Assembly: GCF_010645065.1 (NCBI RefSeq) | Contig: NZ_JAADZW010000004.1 | Location: 141,087 to 205,086 of the forward strand | Direction: 5' to 3' | DNA from: Flavobacterium fluviatile | GTDB taxonomy: Bacteria > Bacteroidota > Bacteroidia > Flavobacteriales > Flavobacteriaceae | DNA: 64,000 nucleotides | In this document: in pieces, positions 8,689 to 16,881 of the stretch | Layout of the letters: each line of letters begins with the position of its first letter | Position numbering within the stretch: position 1 is the stretch's first letter | Made by a program: the position numbers and the translations under genes | The notes under the pieces: model-generated | What the model was told of the DNA's origin: nothing | Database searches by the model: none | What the model saw: the letters and a program-made list of their open reading frames with translations, nothing else

Positions 8689-9336
8689 TTACTTACATTT
8701 ATTTCTTTCAAAAATACCAATCAGCTGATGCAATGCTGTTTTAGTTTTAAAATCTTCTTTTTCAATAGCGGCAATCAGTTTCGGGCATCCTGCAAAAGCT
8801 TCTTTGGACATTTTTTTGATATTGGATTCTGTCTGCGTATGCACGGCTATACCTGCGCTTGATTTTAAAAACCCAAAATACAGTTCATCTCCTTTTTTCT
8901 TTCCAAAATAATAGGTTGTACCTCCAAATTGCCCTGAAGTTTTACCTTTTGAAGGATTGTATTGCATAGTTCCCGCAAAATCTACACAGCCTACTTTTAT
9001 ATCTCTGTCATAAATAATGTAAAACCATTTTTTCTCTTTTGATTTCGAAAATTTTCCGGTAAAAGCATTCGCAGAAGTTAAATAAAATTTTTCGGCCAGA
9101 AACTCATTTCTGTCGTCATCTGTGAATTCTATTTTTTTGATATCTGCACTTGCAATCTTTTCTTTTTTAGCTTTTTCGTCAGTTTTGAAAGCTACTTTAG
9201 AGTCACCACTTTCAACCAATTCGGCAAAACCTGTTCTTTTAGTACCGTCTTCCATGTACAAAACGGCCTTAATAAATTTAGCATGACCAATAGTCGAAAA
9301 TAAAACTGCAAATGCAATTAAAATAATTTTTTTCAT
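8689..9336 (-). CDS. Hypothetical secreted protein
   Basis: A 215-residue protein with a clear signal peptide (MKKIILIAFAVLFSTIGHA). The mature part begins with a segment like KAVLYMEDGTKRTGFAEL, reminiscent of small beta-rich domains in Bacteroidota envelope proteins that describe modification or response to a parameter. The rest shows no recognised motif; three cysteines occur (two central, one at the end). No sorting tail is present, so a periplasmic location is likely. Function unknown. Confidence 0.75.
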   Translation of the reverse strand: MKKIILIAFAVLFSTIGHAKFIKAVLYMEDGTKRTGFAELVESGDSKVAFKTDEKAKKEKIASADIKKIEFTDDDRNEFLAEKFYLTSANAFTGKFSKSKEKKWFYIIYDRDIKVGCVDFAGTMQYNPSKGKTSGQFGGTTYYFGKKKGDELYFGFLKSSAGIAVHTQTESNIKKMSKEAFAGCPKLIAAIEKEDFKTKTALHQLIGIFERNKCK

Positions 9337-9361
9337 GATTTGGGGATTTAATGATTTCTTA

Positions 9362-9369
9362 CAAATATA
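9362..9369 (-). promoter_or_regulatory. Candidate -7 box (TATATTTG) for the secreted-protein gene
   Basis: The minus-strand TATATTTG matches TAnnTTTG and lies 25 bases before the ATG at 9336. Confidence 0.45.
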
Positions 9370-9397
9370 TAGTATTGGGAAGAATTATTTTTAAAAG

Positions 9398-9436
9398 AAA
9401 ACTCCCAAACTATGAATTAAGTAGTTTGGGAGTTTT
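9398..9436 (-). terminator. Strong hairpin terminator on the far side of the ABC-3C island
   Basis: A perfect 15-bp stem (AAAACTCCCAAACTA with TAGTTTGGGAGTTTT) and a 9-base loop, with A/T runs on both sides. It lies downstream of both the ABC-3C ATPase gene and the tex 3' relic, so it may be the original tex terminator now separated from tex by the island. Confidence 0.8.
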
Positions 9437-9487
9437 TATCTATTGATTCTAATAATTTTTGGATTCTGTTATTTTAGAAATGGAATT

Positions 9488-9532
9488 TTACAATATCATC
9501 GTCAATTGAATTCTCTTTCTATCCTCATCCAC
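9488..9532 (-). pseudogene. Relic of a tex 3' end
   Basis: Read on the minus strand, this stretch encodes KVDEDRKRIQLTMIL plus a stop. The real tex gene ends EVDEDRKRIQLTMVI plus a stop at 12570-12614. By eye 38 of 45 bases agree from the Val codon to the stop, and four of the seven differences are silent (GTG/GTT, two AGA/AGG, CAA/CAG). Homology fades beyond the Val codon. It marks the outer boundary of the ABC-3C island: either the displaced original tex end or a second end carried in with the island. Confidence 0.85.
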
Positions 9533-9555
9533 TTTTTTGTAATATTTGATTAATA

Positions 9556-11367
9556 TCAAAAACTAAATCCAAATAAAGTTCCTTCCTCGTTTTTATCATT
9601 CAATTGTAAAACAATTTCTTTCTCTTTAAAGTAAATTATTTCGTCTTTTTCATCAACAGGTAAGTCAGATTTTATCACTGATAAAATGTACTGAATATTA
9701 TATTCTTTTGCTAACTTATCTATCAGTTCGAGAAGTCTCAACTTAATCCCATTATCCTGAGTTGAGAGTACATCATCATGATAAATAAATCTAAAAAATG
9801 ATTGATTATTATAACTTGCCAAAATTGCTAAATCAAAAACCACACACAATATTTTTTTATAAGTAGTTCCTTCATCTTTTGCAGTACTTTTATTAGTATT
9901 ATCCAATACTTTCGGTGGTGGAAATTCAATGTTATTATTTGCATTTAAATACCAAGAAATATTAGCGCTTTCATTCATTATTTCTTTATAATATAAATGA
10001 AACTTTTTCCTTATATCATCATACTTTTCATTTTCTTCGGTATGTCTATGCAAAAATTTTAACTTATCTATAGTGCTTTCAATATCGCTTTTCTTGGCTT
10101 CAATTTCATCTTCTTTAGAAAAGATTAAATCAATATAACTAATTTTAGAATTTACCTCGTTAAGTTCTTCTTCCTTTTTTGCTAAAGCTTTTTGATACGT
10201 TTTAAACTTTTTGAAAGTATCAGTATCTTGTAAAACAGATAATAGATTTTCTTTTTTTGAATTTAATTCAATTAAACTCGAATTTATTAGCTTTAATTCC
10301 TTTTCCTTTTTTGCTAAAATACCTTTTATTAATTTGTTTCTCTCTACTGTAATTTTAGAATTAAATTCTAATAACTCTTGATAATCCTTTTTAATTTGAT
10401 CTCCAAAATAGATTCCTGTTTCCTCAAAAACTTTCTCAACTTTATTTATCTCAAAAGCAAAGTCATTTTGGATTGATTTTTTTAACTTATCAATTTCATA
10501 GTTAAGATTATATGATAATGAATTATACTCACTTATTGAATTTTCAATATCTGATATTCCATTTTGGATTAGTTTTTTATCTTGTTCATAAAAGTTAAAA
10601 GCATCTATTTTCTTTTCAATCTCTAAATTATTCTCTTCAATTGATCTCTTTTCCGCAATTAATGAATCCCTATCTTTCTTATCTATTTTATATTCTCTTT
10701 TAAGAGTTCCGATAAAACCTTTTAGTTCTTCAATTTCATCATCATTTTCATATTTTTTTAGTAGCAAATCACCATCAAAACCTAATAAATCAAATATAAA
10801 GGGCTTCCAATATTTGTGTTTACCATTTGAAAACTTAGATAACTGAAAAACATCTTTATAATCGTCTGGAGGAGTTCTTAAATTATAACTTAATGCCTTT
10901 CTATAATCATAATTTTTATCGAAAAAAAAGTCATAGTTTAAATATTCTGCTAAAACATCTTTTGCTTTATCAATTGAAATATTTTCAATAGTAAACTTTA
11001 AAGGAGGAGAAAAACCCATTTCTCTCTTTTCAGAAATGTTAAATGCTATTTTTGTATTATTTTCAATGCCTCTTTTTATTGTCAAAAATTTCCCGTTATT
11101 GAGCTCAATTTCTAAATAAAAAATATAATCATTGAAAATAGATTTTTTATTAATATCTGTCAACTTTAAAAGAAAATCCTTTTTATCAATTTTTTTTAAT
11201 AACAAAAAATCAATTAACTCTGCTACTTTTGTTTTACCTAAATCATGAGAATTTTTTCGCTCTTTCAATTTAGTTTGCACATCAGCATATATTACATTTA
11301 ATCCATTCAAATTGAATAAAATGTTTTTAAAGTTTTCCTTGTTACTATATAATTTACTTAGCTTCAT
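9556..11367 (-). CDS. DUF2326-type SMC/Rad50-like ATPase of an ABC-3C system
   Basis: A 603-residue protein with an ATPase head split by a long coiled coil. The N-terminal part has a degenerate Walker A around NSHDLGKTKVAELIDF (residues about 39-54; GKT kept, the first Gly of the P-loop absent). Residues about 215-430 are Lys/Glu-rich coiled coil. The C-terminal part (about 490-570) carries a Walker B-like strand FFRFIYHDDVLSTQD. This is the layout of DUF2326 proteins, the ATPase partner in ABC-three-component systems. Its start overlaps the middle-component gene by 14 bases, and it is the last gene of the operon. The genes look more AT-rich than tex. Confidence 0.85.
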   Translation of the reverse strand: MKLSKLYSNKENFKNILFNLNGLNVIYADVQTKLKERKNSHDLGKTKVAELIDFLLLKKIDKKDFLLKLTDINKKSIFNDYIFYLEIELNNGKFLTIKRGIENNTKIAFNISEKREMGFSPPLKFTIENISIDKAKDVLAEYLNYDFFFDKNYDYRKALSYNLRTPPDDYKDVFQLSKFSNGKHKYWKPFIFDLLGFDGDLLLKKYENDDEIEELKGFIGTLKREYKIDKKDRDSLIAEKRSIEENNLEIEKKIDAFNFYEQDKKLIQNGISDIENSISEYNSLSYNLNYEIDKLKKSIQNDFAFEINKVEKVFEETGIYFGDQIKKDYQELLEFNSKITVERNKLIKGILAKKEKELKLINSSLIELNSKKENLLSVLQDTDTFKKFKTYQKALAKKEEELNEVNSKISYIDLIFSKEDEIEAKKSDIESTIDKLKFLHRHTEENEKYDDIRKKFHLYYKEIMNESANISWYLNANNNIEFPPPKVLDNTNKSTAKDEGTTYKKILCVVFDLAILASYNNQSFFRFIYHDDVLSTQDNGIKLRLLELIDKLAKEYNIQYILSVIKSDLPVDEKDEIIYFKEKEIVLQLNDKNEEGTLFGFSF

Positions 11368-11596
11368 TAAAAGTAAAGGTATCTGTTAGTTCCTGATATT
11401 TAATCTTATTTAATAAAAACAAAAAATTTAAAGCATAAGGATAATTTTCCTTTGCTTTATCTCCCAATTCATTAATAACCTTTCCTAGTAATTTATCATA
11501 TTCAATGTTAGAATGTGCTTTTAATAATTTTATAATGAATGCACTAATATTTATAACTGAATAATCTGGGTTTGTATGTCTATTCGGTTTTATCAT
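11354..11596 (-). CDS. ABC-3C middle component (small winged-helix-like protein)
   Basis: An 80-residue protein between effector and ATPase, overlapping both (4 bases with the effector as ATGA, 14 bases with the ATPase). The region YALNFLFLLNKIKYQ is typical of the short middle components of ABC-three-component systems, thought to bridge effector and ATPase. Identification rests mainly on context and size. Confidence 0.75.
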   Translation of the reverse strand: MIKPNRHTNPDYSVINISAFIIKLLKAHSNIEYDKLLGKVINELGDKAKENYPYALNFLFLLNKIKYQELTDTFTFNEAK

Positions 11597-12534
11597 TTTA
11601 ATCCTATTTCACAATTCATATACATATAATGAAGAAGCGTTGAAATATGTCTTTTTCCGCCTTTTAGATTATTGTTGTTGTCAGCCAATTTTTGATAAAT
11701 AAAAACTAAAACTTCATCAAACATATCAAAATTATCTCTTTTCAAGGTAATCAAAGCACTTAATTCTGAAGTAATATCAAAGTAGTAATCTCTAAACTCA
11801 GAATTTTTATCATCTTCTAAAAAAATTTGAATCTTTGTAAATTCTAATAGTGACCTAGATAAGATTTCATTTTCAAAATAATCTTTACTCAATAAATTTT
11901 TCTTGTTTTTCTCCTCTATTTCAATTTTGTCAAAATCATATTTAACTTCTTCAACTTTTGTTTTAATATCTTCTGAAATCTTTGATAATTGTTTTTTAAA
12001 CTCTAAAATAATATCTTTAATTTCTTCTTCAGAAAAATCAAAAGGAATATGGTGTTTGTTTAGTTCAAATAACTTAACAATATTTTTGTTTTGATTTAAA
12101 TATCGATTAATTGTTTCTTTTCCAATTATTTCGACATTTTGTAAAGCTGTTTCATTTTTTATTTTTTTTAGAAGTCTTTCACCTTTTATTCCAGTATATT
12201 TTCTGTTTGTAAAGATCAAATAATTATCAACCTCTCCATTTTCTTTTAATTTCTTTATACTTTGAATTTCAAGATTCATCAATTTTTCAAACTCACTATC
12301 AGAACAAGATGCTTGGGAGTTTGTTGTAAACTTTGCTTGAATTATAAACTTTCCTTTCCAAGAATCTATACTAGATGGAAAATTAGTTGCTGTTCCTGTA
12401 AATTTTCCATCTCTTCCTCCATCTTTACCTTCTGAAAATTCAATAACACCTGTACCTAGTATTTTTTCACAAATTGTATTTACTAATCTTTCGAATTTTT
12501 TATCGTCATCAAGTAATTCTAGCTTATAATCCAT
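11593..12534 (-). CDS. ABC-3C effector with N-terminal PD-(D/E)XK (Mrr-like) nuclease domain
   Basis: A 313-residue protein and first gene of the operon. The N-terminal half matches the restriction-endonuclease fold: FERLVNTICEKI helix, then GKDGGRDGKFTG (catalytic Asp, about residues 36-47), then FIIQAKFT (QxK, about 68-75). The C-terminal half (about 165-313) is helical and charged and probably docks to the middle component and ATPase. ABC-3C systems are predicted to be defence systems in which the ATPase senses invading DNA and licenses the effector. The target (phage or self DNA) is not known from sequence. Its promoter lies in the end of tex. Confidence 0.82.
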   Translation of the reverse strand: MDYKLELLDDDKKFERLVNTICEKILGTGVIEFSEGKDGGRDGKFTGTATNFPSSIDSWKGKFIIQAKFTTNSQASCSDSEFEKLMNLEIQSIKKLKENGEVDNYLIFTNRKYTGIKGERLLKKIKNETALQNVEIIGKETINRYLNQNKNIVKLFELNKHHIPFDFSEEEIKDIILEFKKQLSKISEDIKTKVEEVKYDFDKIEIEEKNKKNLLSKDYFENEILSRSLLEFTKIQIFLEDDKNSEFRDYYFDITSELSALITLKRDNFDMFDEVLVFIYQKLADNNNNLKGGKRHISTLLHYMYMNCEIGLK

Positions 12535-12553
12535 TGAAACTCCATGTTTTTTA

Positions 12554-12587
12554 CAAATCTACAAAATAATTAAATTACCATCGTCAA
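12554..12587 (-). promoter_or_regulatory. Promoter of the ABC-3C operon overlapping the tex 3' end
   Basis: On the minus strand a TTG (12585-12587, a Leu codon near the end of tex) is followed after 23 bases by TAGATTTG (12554-12561), matching TTG-N17-23-TAnnTTTG. The operon start is 20 bases further on. Confidence 0.55.
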
Positions 12588-14693
12588 CTGAATCCTCTTC
12601 CTATCCTCATCAACCTCAGTAACCTTCACATCAACATGCTGATGCAGTTTTACTACTTCATTTACATCATTTACAAAACCAGCTTTTAATTGCGAAATAT
12701 GAACCAATCCGCTTTCTTTGATTCCGATGTCAACAAAACAGCCAAAGTTGGTAATGTTGTTCACAATTCCGGGAAGAATCATTCCGTTTTTCAAATCTTT
12801 AATCGATTTCACATTCGCATCAAACTCAAAAACCTTCGCGGATTTTCTTGGGTCTAATCCGGGTTTTTCAAGCTCTTTTATGATGTCTTTTAGTGTTAGT
12901 AAACCTACTTCATGTGTAATATAGTTTTCGGCCTTAATAAGCGCTGTTTTCTCTTTGTTTGCGATTAAGTCGTTTACCGAAAGTTTTAAATCTTTTGCCA
13001 TTTTCTCTACAACCGGATAAGCTTCCGGATGTACCGCTGAATTGTCTAACGGATTTTTAGCATTTGTAATTCTAATAAAAGCTGCCCCTTGTTGATACGC
13101 TTTATCTCCCAGACGAGGTACTTTTTTCAGTTGTTTTCTGTCTTCAAATGGTCCGTTTTCAGAGCGGTATTGTACAATGTTTTCGGCAAGCTTCTCTCCT
13201 ATTCCACTCACATAACTCAACAGATGTTTACTGGCCGTGTTGATGTTAATTCCAACCGAGTTTACGCAACGGATTACGGTATTATCTAATTCTTCTTTTA
13301 ACTTTGTCTGGTCAACGTCGTGCTGGTACTGCCCTACTCCAATGGCTTTCGGATCAATTTTTACCAATTCTGCCAAAGGATCTGAAAGTCTTCGCCCGAT
13401 AGAAACCGAACCACGAACGGTTACATCATAATTAGGGAATTCTTCTCTGGCAATTTTCGAAGCCGAATAAACCGATGCGCCGGCTTCTGAAACTACAAAT
13501 ACCTGAACCGGTTTGTCGAACGCAATTTTTTTGATAAAAAATTCGGTTTCGCGGGAAGCTGTTCCGTTTCCAATTGAAATCGCATCAATTTTATACGAAT
13601 TGACCATCGAACGAATTTTTTTCATTGCCATGGTTTCTTCGTTTTGAGGAGCATGGGGATAAATGGTTTCATTGTATAATAAATCGCCTTTTTCGTCCAG
13701 ACAAACTACTTTACACCCGCTTCTGAATCCCGGATCGATTGCCAGAATTCGTTTTTCCCCCAATGGCGGCGCCAATAACAACTGACCCAAATTGTTCGCA
13801 AAAACCTGAATCGAATTGGCATCTGCTTTTGCCTTGGCTTCCTGAAGGGTTTCATTTCCAATTGCCGGATTAAGCAAACGTTTGTAACTGTCTTCGATCG
13901 ATAATTGTAAATGAGCTGTGGTATTGTTTTGTTTTTTAATGATGATTTCGTCAATAATATCGTAAGCTTCATCTATATCAACATCAATTTTTATTTTGAT
14001 AAAACCTTCATTTTCTGCACGAAGCATAGCCAGTAAACGGTGTGCCGGAGCTTTTGTCAAAGATTCTTCCCAGTCAAAATACTGACTGAATTTTTGCGCT
14101 CCTTCTTCCTCCGCTTTCTTTTTAACGACTTTTGTTGCAATGGTAGCTTTTCGCTGAAACAATCTACGAAGCTGTTTACGGACATATATATTCTCATTGA
14201 TCCATTCGGCTACAATATCTCTTGCACCCTGCATGGCTGCCTCTTCATTAATTACATTTTCATTGATGTATTGTGTCGAAACAAAATCGACATCAACATC
14301 ACTTTCTGACATGATAATTTTTGCCAGAGGTTCCAGTCCAAATTCACGGGCAACATCAGCTTTTGTTTTTTTCTTCTTTTTGTACGGAAGGTAAAAATCT
14401 TCAATTTCCTGTAAATCAAAACTGTCTTCAATTTTTTTCTTCAATTCCGGCGTAAGTGCTTTTTGCTCTTCGATAGATTTTAAAACGGCCTCTTTACGTT
14501 TTATCAGCGTATCGTATTCTTTTTGCAGTTTCGCAATCTGTTCAATAACAGTTTCGTCAAGGTTTCCGGTAGCATCTTTTCGGTAACGGGAAATAAACGG
14601 GATTGTACAGTCTTCTTCTAATAACTTTACTGTGTTTTGAATGTTAATCGCTGCTGTTTGGACAGTCTTGGCAATGAATTGTATGTTTGTCAT
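12570..14693 (-). CDS. tex: Tex family S1 RNA-binding transcription accessory protein
   Basis: A 707-residue protein from the ATG at 14693. An in-frame TTG eight codons upstream is less likely because the family begins near MTNIQ. The order is: N-terminal Tex helical domain (1-190), YqgF-like RNase-H fold domain (around LAIDPGFRSGCKVVCLDE, about 320-450), helix-hairpin-helix region (ININTASKHLLSYVSGIGEK, split here as ININTASKHLL and YVSGIGEKLA), and a C-terminal S1 domain (NGMILPGIVNNITNFGCFVD region). Tex binds nucleic acid and is linked to transcription. The ABC-3C island is attached directly to its 3' end. Confidence 0.95.
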   Translation of the reverse strand: MTNIQFIAKTVQTAAINIQNTVKLLEEDCTIPFISRYRKDATGNLDETVIEQIAKLQKEYDTLIKRKEAVLKSIEEQKALTPELKKKIEDSFDLQEIEDFYLPYKKKKKTKADVAREFGLEPLAKIIMSESDVDVDFVSTQYINENVINEEAAMQGARDIVAEWINENIYVRKQLRRLFQRKATIATKVVKKKAEEEGAQKFSQYFDWEESLTKAPAHRLLAMLRAENEGFIKIKIDVDIDEAYDIIDEIIIKKQNNTTAHLQLSIEDSYKRLLNPAIGNETLQEAKAKADANSIQVFANNLGQLLLAPPLGEKRILAIDPGFRSGCKVVCLDEKGDLLYNETIYPHAPQNEETMAMKKIRSMVNSYKIDAISIGNGTASRETEFFIKKIAFDKPVQVFVVSEAGASVYSASKIAREEFPNYDVTVRGSVSIGRRLSDPLAELVKIDPKAIGVGQYQHDVDQTKLKEELDNTVIRCVNSVGININTASKHLLSYVSGIGEKLAENIVQYRSENGPFEDRKQLKKVPRLGDKAYQQGAAFIRITNAKNPLDNSAVHPEAYPVVEKMAKDLKLSVNDLIANKEKTALIKAENYITHEVGLLTLKDIIKELEKPGLDPRKSAKVFEFDANVKSIKDLKNGMILPGIVNNITNFGCFVDIGIKESGLVHISQLKAGFVNDVNEVVKLHQHVDVKVTEVDEDRKRIQLTMVI

Positions 14694-14786
14694 TGTATGA
14701 ATGAGATAATGTGTCAAATTGAAAATTAGATAATTATATGCCTTTGTTGCATTTGTATAAATGAAATAATTATATCGCTAAAATAA

Positions 14787-14794
14787 TATCTTTG
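14787..14794 (+). promoter_or_regulatory. Candidate -7 box (TATCTTTG) for the DUF1294 gene
   Basis: TATCTTTG fits TAnnTTTG and lies 17 bases ahead of the ATG at 14812. Confidence 0.5.
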
Positions 14795-14811
14795 TTTATA
14801 ATTTTAAGCGG

Positions 14812-15081
14812 ATGGAAGTTTTATTACTGTATTTTTTAATTATAAATTTTGCTGTGTTTGTTATGGCGGGATATGACAAATACCCGGCTACTAAAAATAA
14901 ACGCAGAGTTCCTGAAAACACTCTTTTTTCAATGGCTTTTTTGGGAGGTTCCTTTGGTTTATTATTTGCTATGTTATTATTCAGACATAAAACGAGTAAA
15001 TCGTCTTTTATTATGAAGTTTGTGGCGATTATTTTAGTGCAAATTGTACTGATTCATTTCAGACTAACTAATAAAATCTAA
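14812..15081 (+). CDS. DUF1294 family small membrane protein
   Basis: An 89-residue protein with two or three membrane helices. It carries the family signature YDKYPATKNKRRVPE, then LGGSFGLL and FRHKTSKSSF. DUF1294 proteins are small inner-membrane proteins of unknown role. Its 3' end overlaps the end of the convergent AAA/DUF4143 gene by 18 bases. Confidence 0.88.
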   Translation: MEVLLLYFLIINFAVFVMAGYDKYPATKNKRRVPENTLFSMAFLGGSFGLLFAMLLFRHKTSKSSFIMKFVAIILVQIVLIHFRLTNKI

Positions 15082-16206
15082 GTAATTCTTTTTATTAATA
15101 ACATTGAAACTTGCTTCTGGATAAGCTTTTGCAAACGCTGTTGGAATCTTTGCTTTTTTGTTTTCATTCCATTTGAATTCATATCCTCGTAATACACCAT
15201 TTTCTTCCTCTAACCAATCCAGTTCTTGTTGGTCATAAGTACGCCAAAAATAGTTTAAGATTGTTTTTTGTGTATAATTTTGAAATTTAACACGTTCTGA
15301 TGCTATATAATTTTCCCATAATTCTCCTACATCGTTTCTGTAATCCAATTGGCTGAAATTGGCTATAATTGCATTTCTAATGCCGTTATCATAAAAATAC
15401 CACCTGTTGGATTTTGTTACCTCTTTTCTTAAATTTCGGCTGAAACCTGTCACTTTATAAATTACGAAAACCTTGGAAAGTAAATCTAAATAACTTTCGA
15501 CTGTATTTTTTGAAATACCTAATTGTTTGGCCAATTCCTGTAAGGAAACTTCTTTTCCTACTTGGAAAGCAATCAACTTCAATAAATCTAAAATTTTATT
15601 AGATTGTTTAATACCTTCGTAAACTAAAATATCTTTTAATAAATATGAGTTGACTATCTCTTTTAAATAATTGATTTTATCATTCCAGTCCTCATACTGC
15701 TCCAGTTCAGGGTAACTTCCAAAAAGTAATCGTTCTTCCAATTTTTGAGTAGTTTCCTTGAAATTCTCATATTTTTCAAATTCCATTTGAGCCATTGGAA
15801 ATAAATATATTGTATTCTTTCTTCCCACTAAAGGTTCACCTAATTTGTTAGACAAATCAAAAACCGATGAGCCTGTTGCAATAACTTTTATTCCTTCAAC
15901 TGAATCTACAATCAATTTTAAAATCAATCCAATTTCAGGAATATTTTGAGCTTCATCAATTACTAATAATTTTATGTTTGCTAAAAGGCGCTTATAATTA
16001 CTCACTGATCGTTCTTTTAACAAAAAAGCATCCTGAATATCTTCTCCATTTAATTGTAAATAATCTTCTTTGGGGATTGTAGATATATAATTTTTTATAA
16101 ATGCCGTTTTTCCAACGCGCCTTGCCCCCAATAAAATCAAAACTTTATTTGGTAGCACCTTTTTGCTGAAATGATCTAAAATCGCTCTTTTTAAATAACT
16201 TTCCAT
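15064..16206 (-). CDS. AAA ATPase with DUF4143 C-terminal domain
   Basis: A 380-residue protein. The start is the ATG at 16206 (MESYLKRAIL); the in-frame TTG nine codons earlier sits inside the likely promoter. Walker A is GARRVGKT at about residue 27-34 and Walker B is LLVIDEAQNIP. A winged-helix segment (LAKQLGISKNTVESYLDLL) leads into the C-terminal DUF4143 region with a nuclease-like core (YEFKWNENKKAKIP). Such proteins are common accessory genes in Bacteroidota, with unknown or proposed toxin/defence-like roles. 32-bp tandem repeats lie just upstream. Confidence 0.88.
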   Translation of the reverse strand: MESYLKRAILDHFSKKVLPNKVLILLGARRVGKTAFIKNYISTIPKEDYLQLNGEDIQDAFLLKERSVSNYKRLLANIKLLVIDEAQNIPEIGLILKLIVDSVEGIKVIATGSSVFDLSNKLGEPLVGRKNTIYLFPMAQMEFEKYENFKETTQKLEERLLFGSYPELEQYEDWNDKINYLKEIVNSYLLKDILVYEGIKQSNKILDLLKLIAFQVGKEVSLQELAKQLGISKNTVESYLDLLSKVFVIYKVTGFSRNLRKEVTKSNRWYFYDNGIRNAIIANFSQLDYRNDVGELWENYIASERVKFQNYTQKTILNYFWRTYDQQELDWLEEENGVLRGYEFKWNENKKAKIPTAFAKAYPEASFNVINKKNYLDFIS

Positions 16207-16247
16207 TTCATTATTTATTAAAATGAATATCAAAGTTAAAATAAAAA

Positions 16248-16322
16248 ATGTAAATTCAGTCAGTAAATTGATTAAATTAATGTAAATTCAGTCAGTACAT
16301 TGACTGTATTAATGTAAATTCG
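16248..16322 (+). repeat. 32-bp tandem repeat upstream of the AAA/DUF4143 gene
   Basis: Two adjacent 32-bp units (16248-16279 and 16280-16311) share the first 18 bases (start ATGTAAATTCAGTCAGTA) and drift afterwards. A third partial copy (ATGTAAATTCG) follows at 16312. The second unit contains CAGTC and GACTG as inverted arms eight bases apart, like an operator. A minus-strand TAACTTTG (16231-16238) lies between repeat and start codon and could be the -7 box. Confidence 0.75.
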
Positions 16323-16347
16323 ATTTTTAACCTAATTAAAAATAAAA

Positions 16348-16377
16348 AAACCGGACAAATATAAATCGGTCCGGTTT
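16348..16377 (-). terminator. Terminator after rpiB
   Basis: A 9-bp stem (AAACCGGAC and GTCCGGTTT) with a 12-base loop, followed on the minus strand by a T run. Confidence 0.8.
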
Positions 16378-16414
16378 GTCTATGTACAGGTGCGGAGCAC
16401 CGAATTTTTTACTT

Positions 16415-16846
16415 TTACGAACAAGCAATTTTGTTCACTCTGTTTTGATGTCTTCCACCTTCAAATTCAGTATTCAGAAAAGTTTCAACCATTTCTACTG
16501 CCTGAGGGATTGAAGTAAAACGTGCCGGAATACTGATAATGTTAGCATCATTATGTAAACGAATTAAAACCGCAATTTCTTTCGTCCAGCATAGTCCGGC
16601 TCTCACTTTGGGATGTTTATTAACAGTCATGGCTATTCCGTTTCCGCTTCCGCAGATTACGATTCCAAAATCAGCTTTTCCTTCAGATACATCTTTGGCT
16701 ACCGGATGTCCAAAATCAGGATAATCAACAGAATCTTCAGAATCTGTTCCGTAATTGGTTACTTCATATCCTCTCGCTTTAAGCATTTCTACAATTGCTT
16801 TTTTATACTCTGGTCCAGCGTGATCGTTTCCTATCGAGATTTTCAT
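16415..16846 (-). CDS. rpiB: Ribose-5-phosphate isomerase B
   Basis: A 143-residue protein of normal RpiB length. It starts MKISIGNDHAG (D8, H9 in the phosphate/sugar site) and carries the catalytic cysteine C65 in VICGSGNGIAM; the R-H segment GGRHQNRV lies near the end. It interconverts ribose 5-phosphate and ribulose 5-phosphate in the pentose phosphate pathway. It is a single gene with its own -7 box and terminator. Confidence 0.94.
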   Translation of the reverse strand: MKISIGNDHAGPEYKKAIVEMLKARGYEVTNYGTDSEDSVDYPDFGHPVAKDVSEGKADFGIVICGSGNGIAMTVNKHPKVRAGLCWTKEIAVLIRLHNDANIISIPARFTSIPQAVEMVETFLNTEFEGGRHQNRVNKIACS

Positions 16847-16873
16847 TTTTAAATACTATTAAGTTCTGTTTTG

Positions 16874-16881
16874 CAAATTTA
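16874..16881 (-). promoter_or_regulatory. Candidate -7 box (TAAATTTG) of rpiB
   Basis: The minus-strand TAAATTTG matches TAnnTTTG, 27 bases before the rpiB ATG. Confidence 0.45.

Noticed and set aside
9556..11367. RecN or SMC chromosome protein
   Set aside because: Coiled coil and head are similar, but the DUF2326 layout, size and overlap with effector and middle component point to ABC-3C.
9437..12569. Prophage or transposon carrying the defence operon
   Set aside because: No integrase, transposase or terminal inverted repeats were seen; only the tex-end duplication marks the borders.
14694..14717. TTG start eight codons upstream for tex
   Set aside because: ATG at 14693 (MTNIQ) fits the family start; the upstream codons are not conserved-looking.
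16207..16233. TTG start nine codons upstream for the AAA/DUF4143 gene
   Set aside because: It lies inside the likely -7 region, while ATG at 16206 gives the family-like start.
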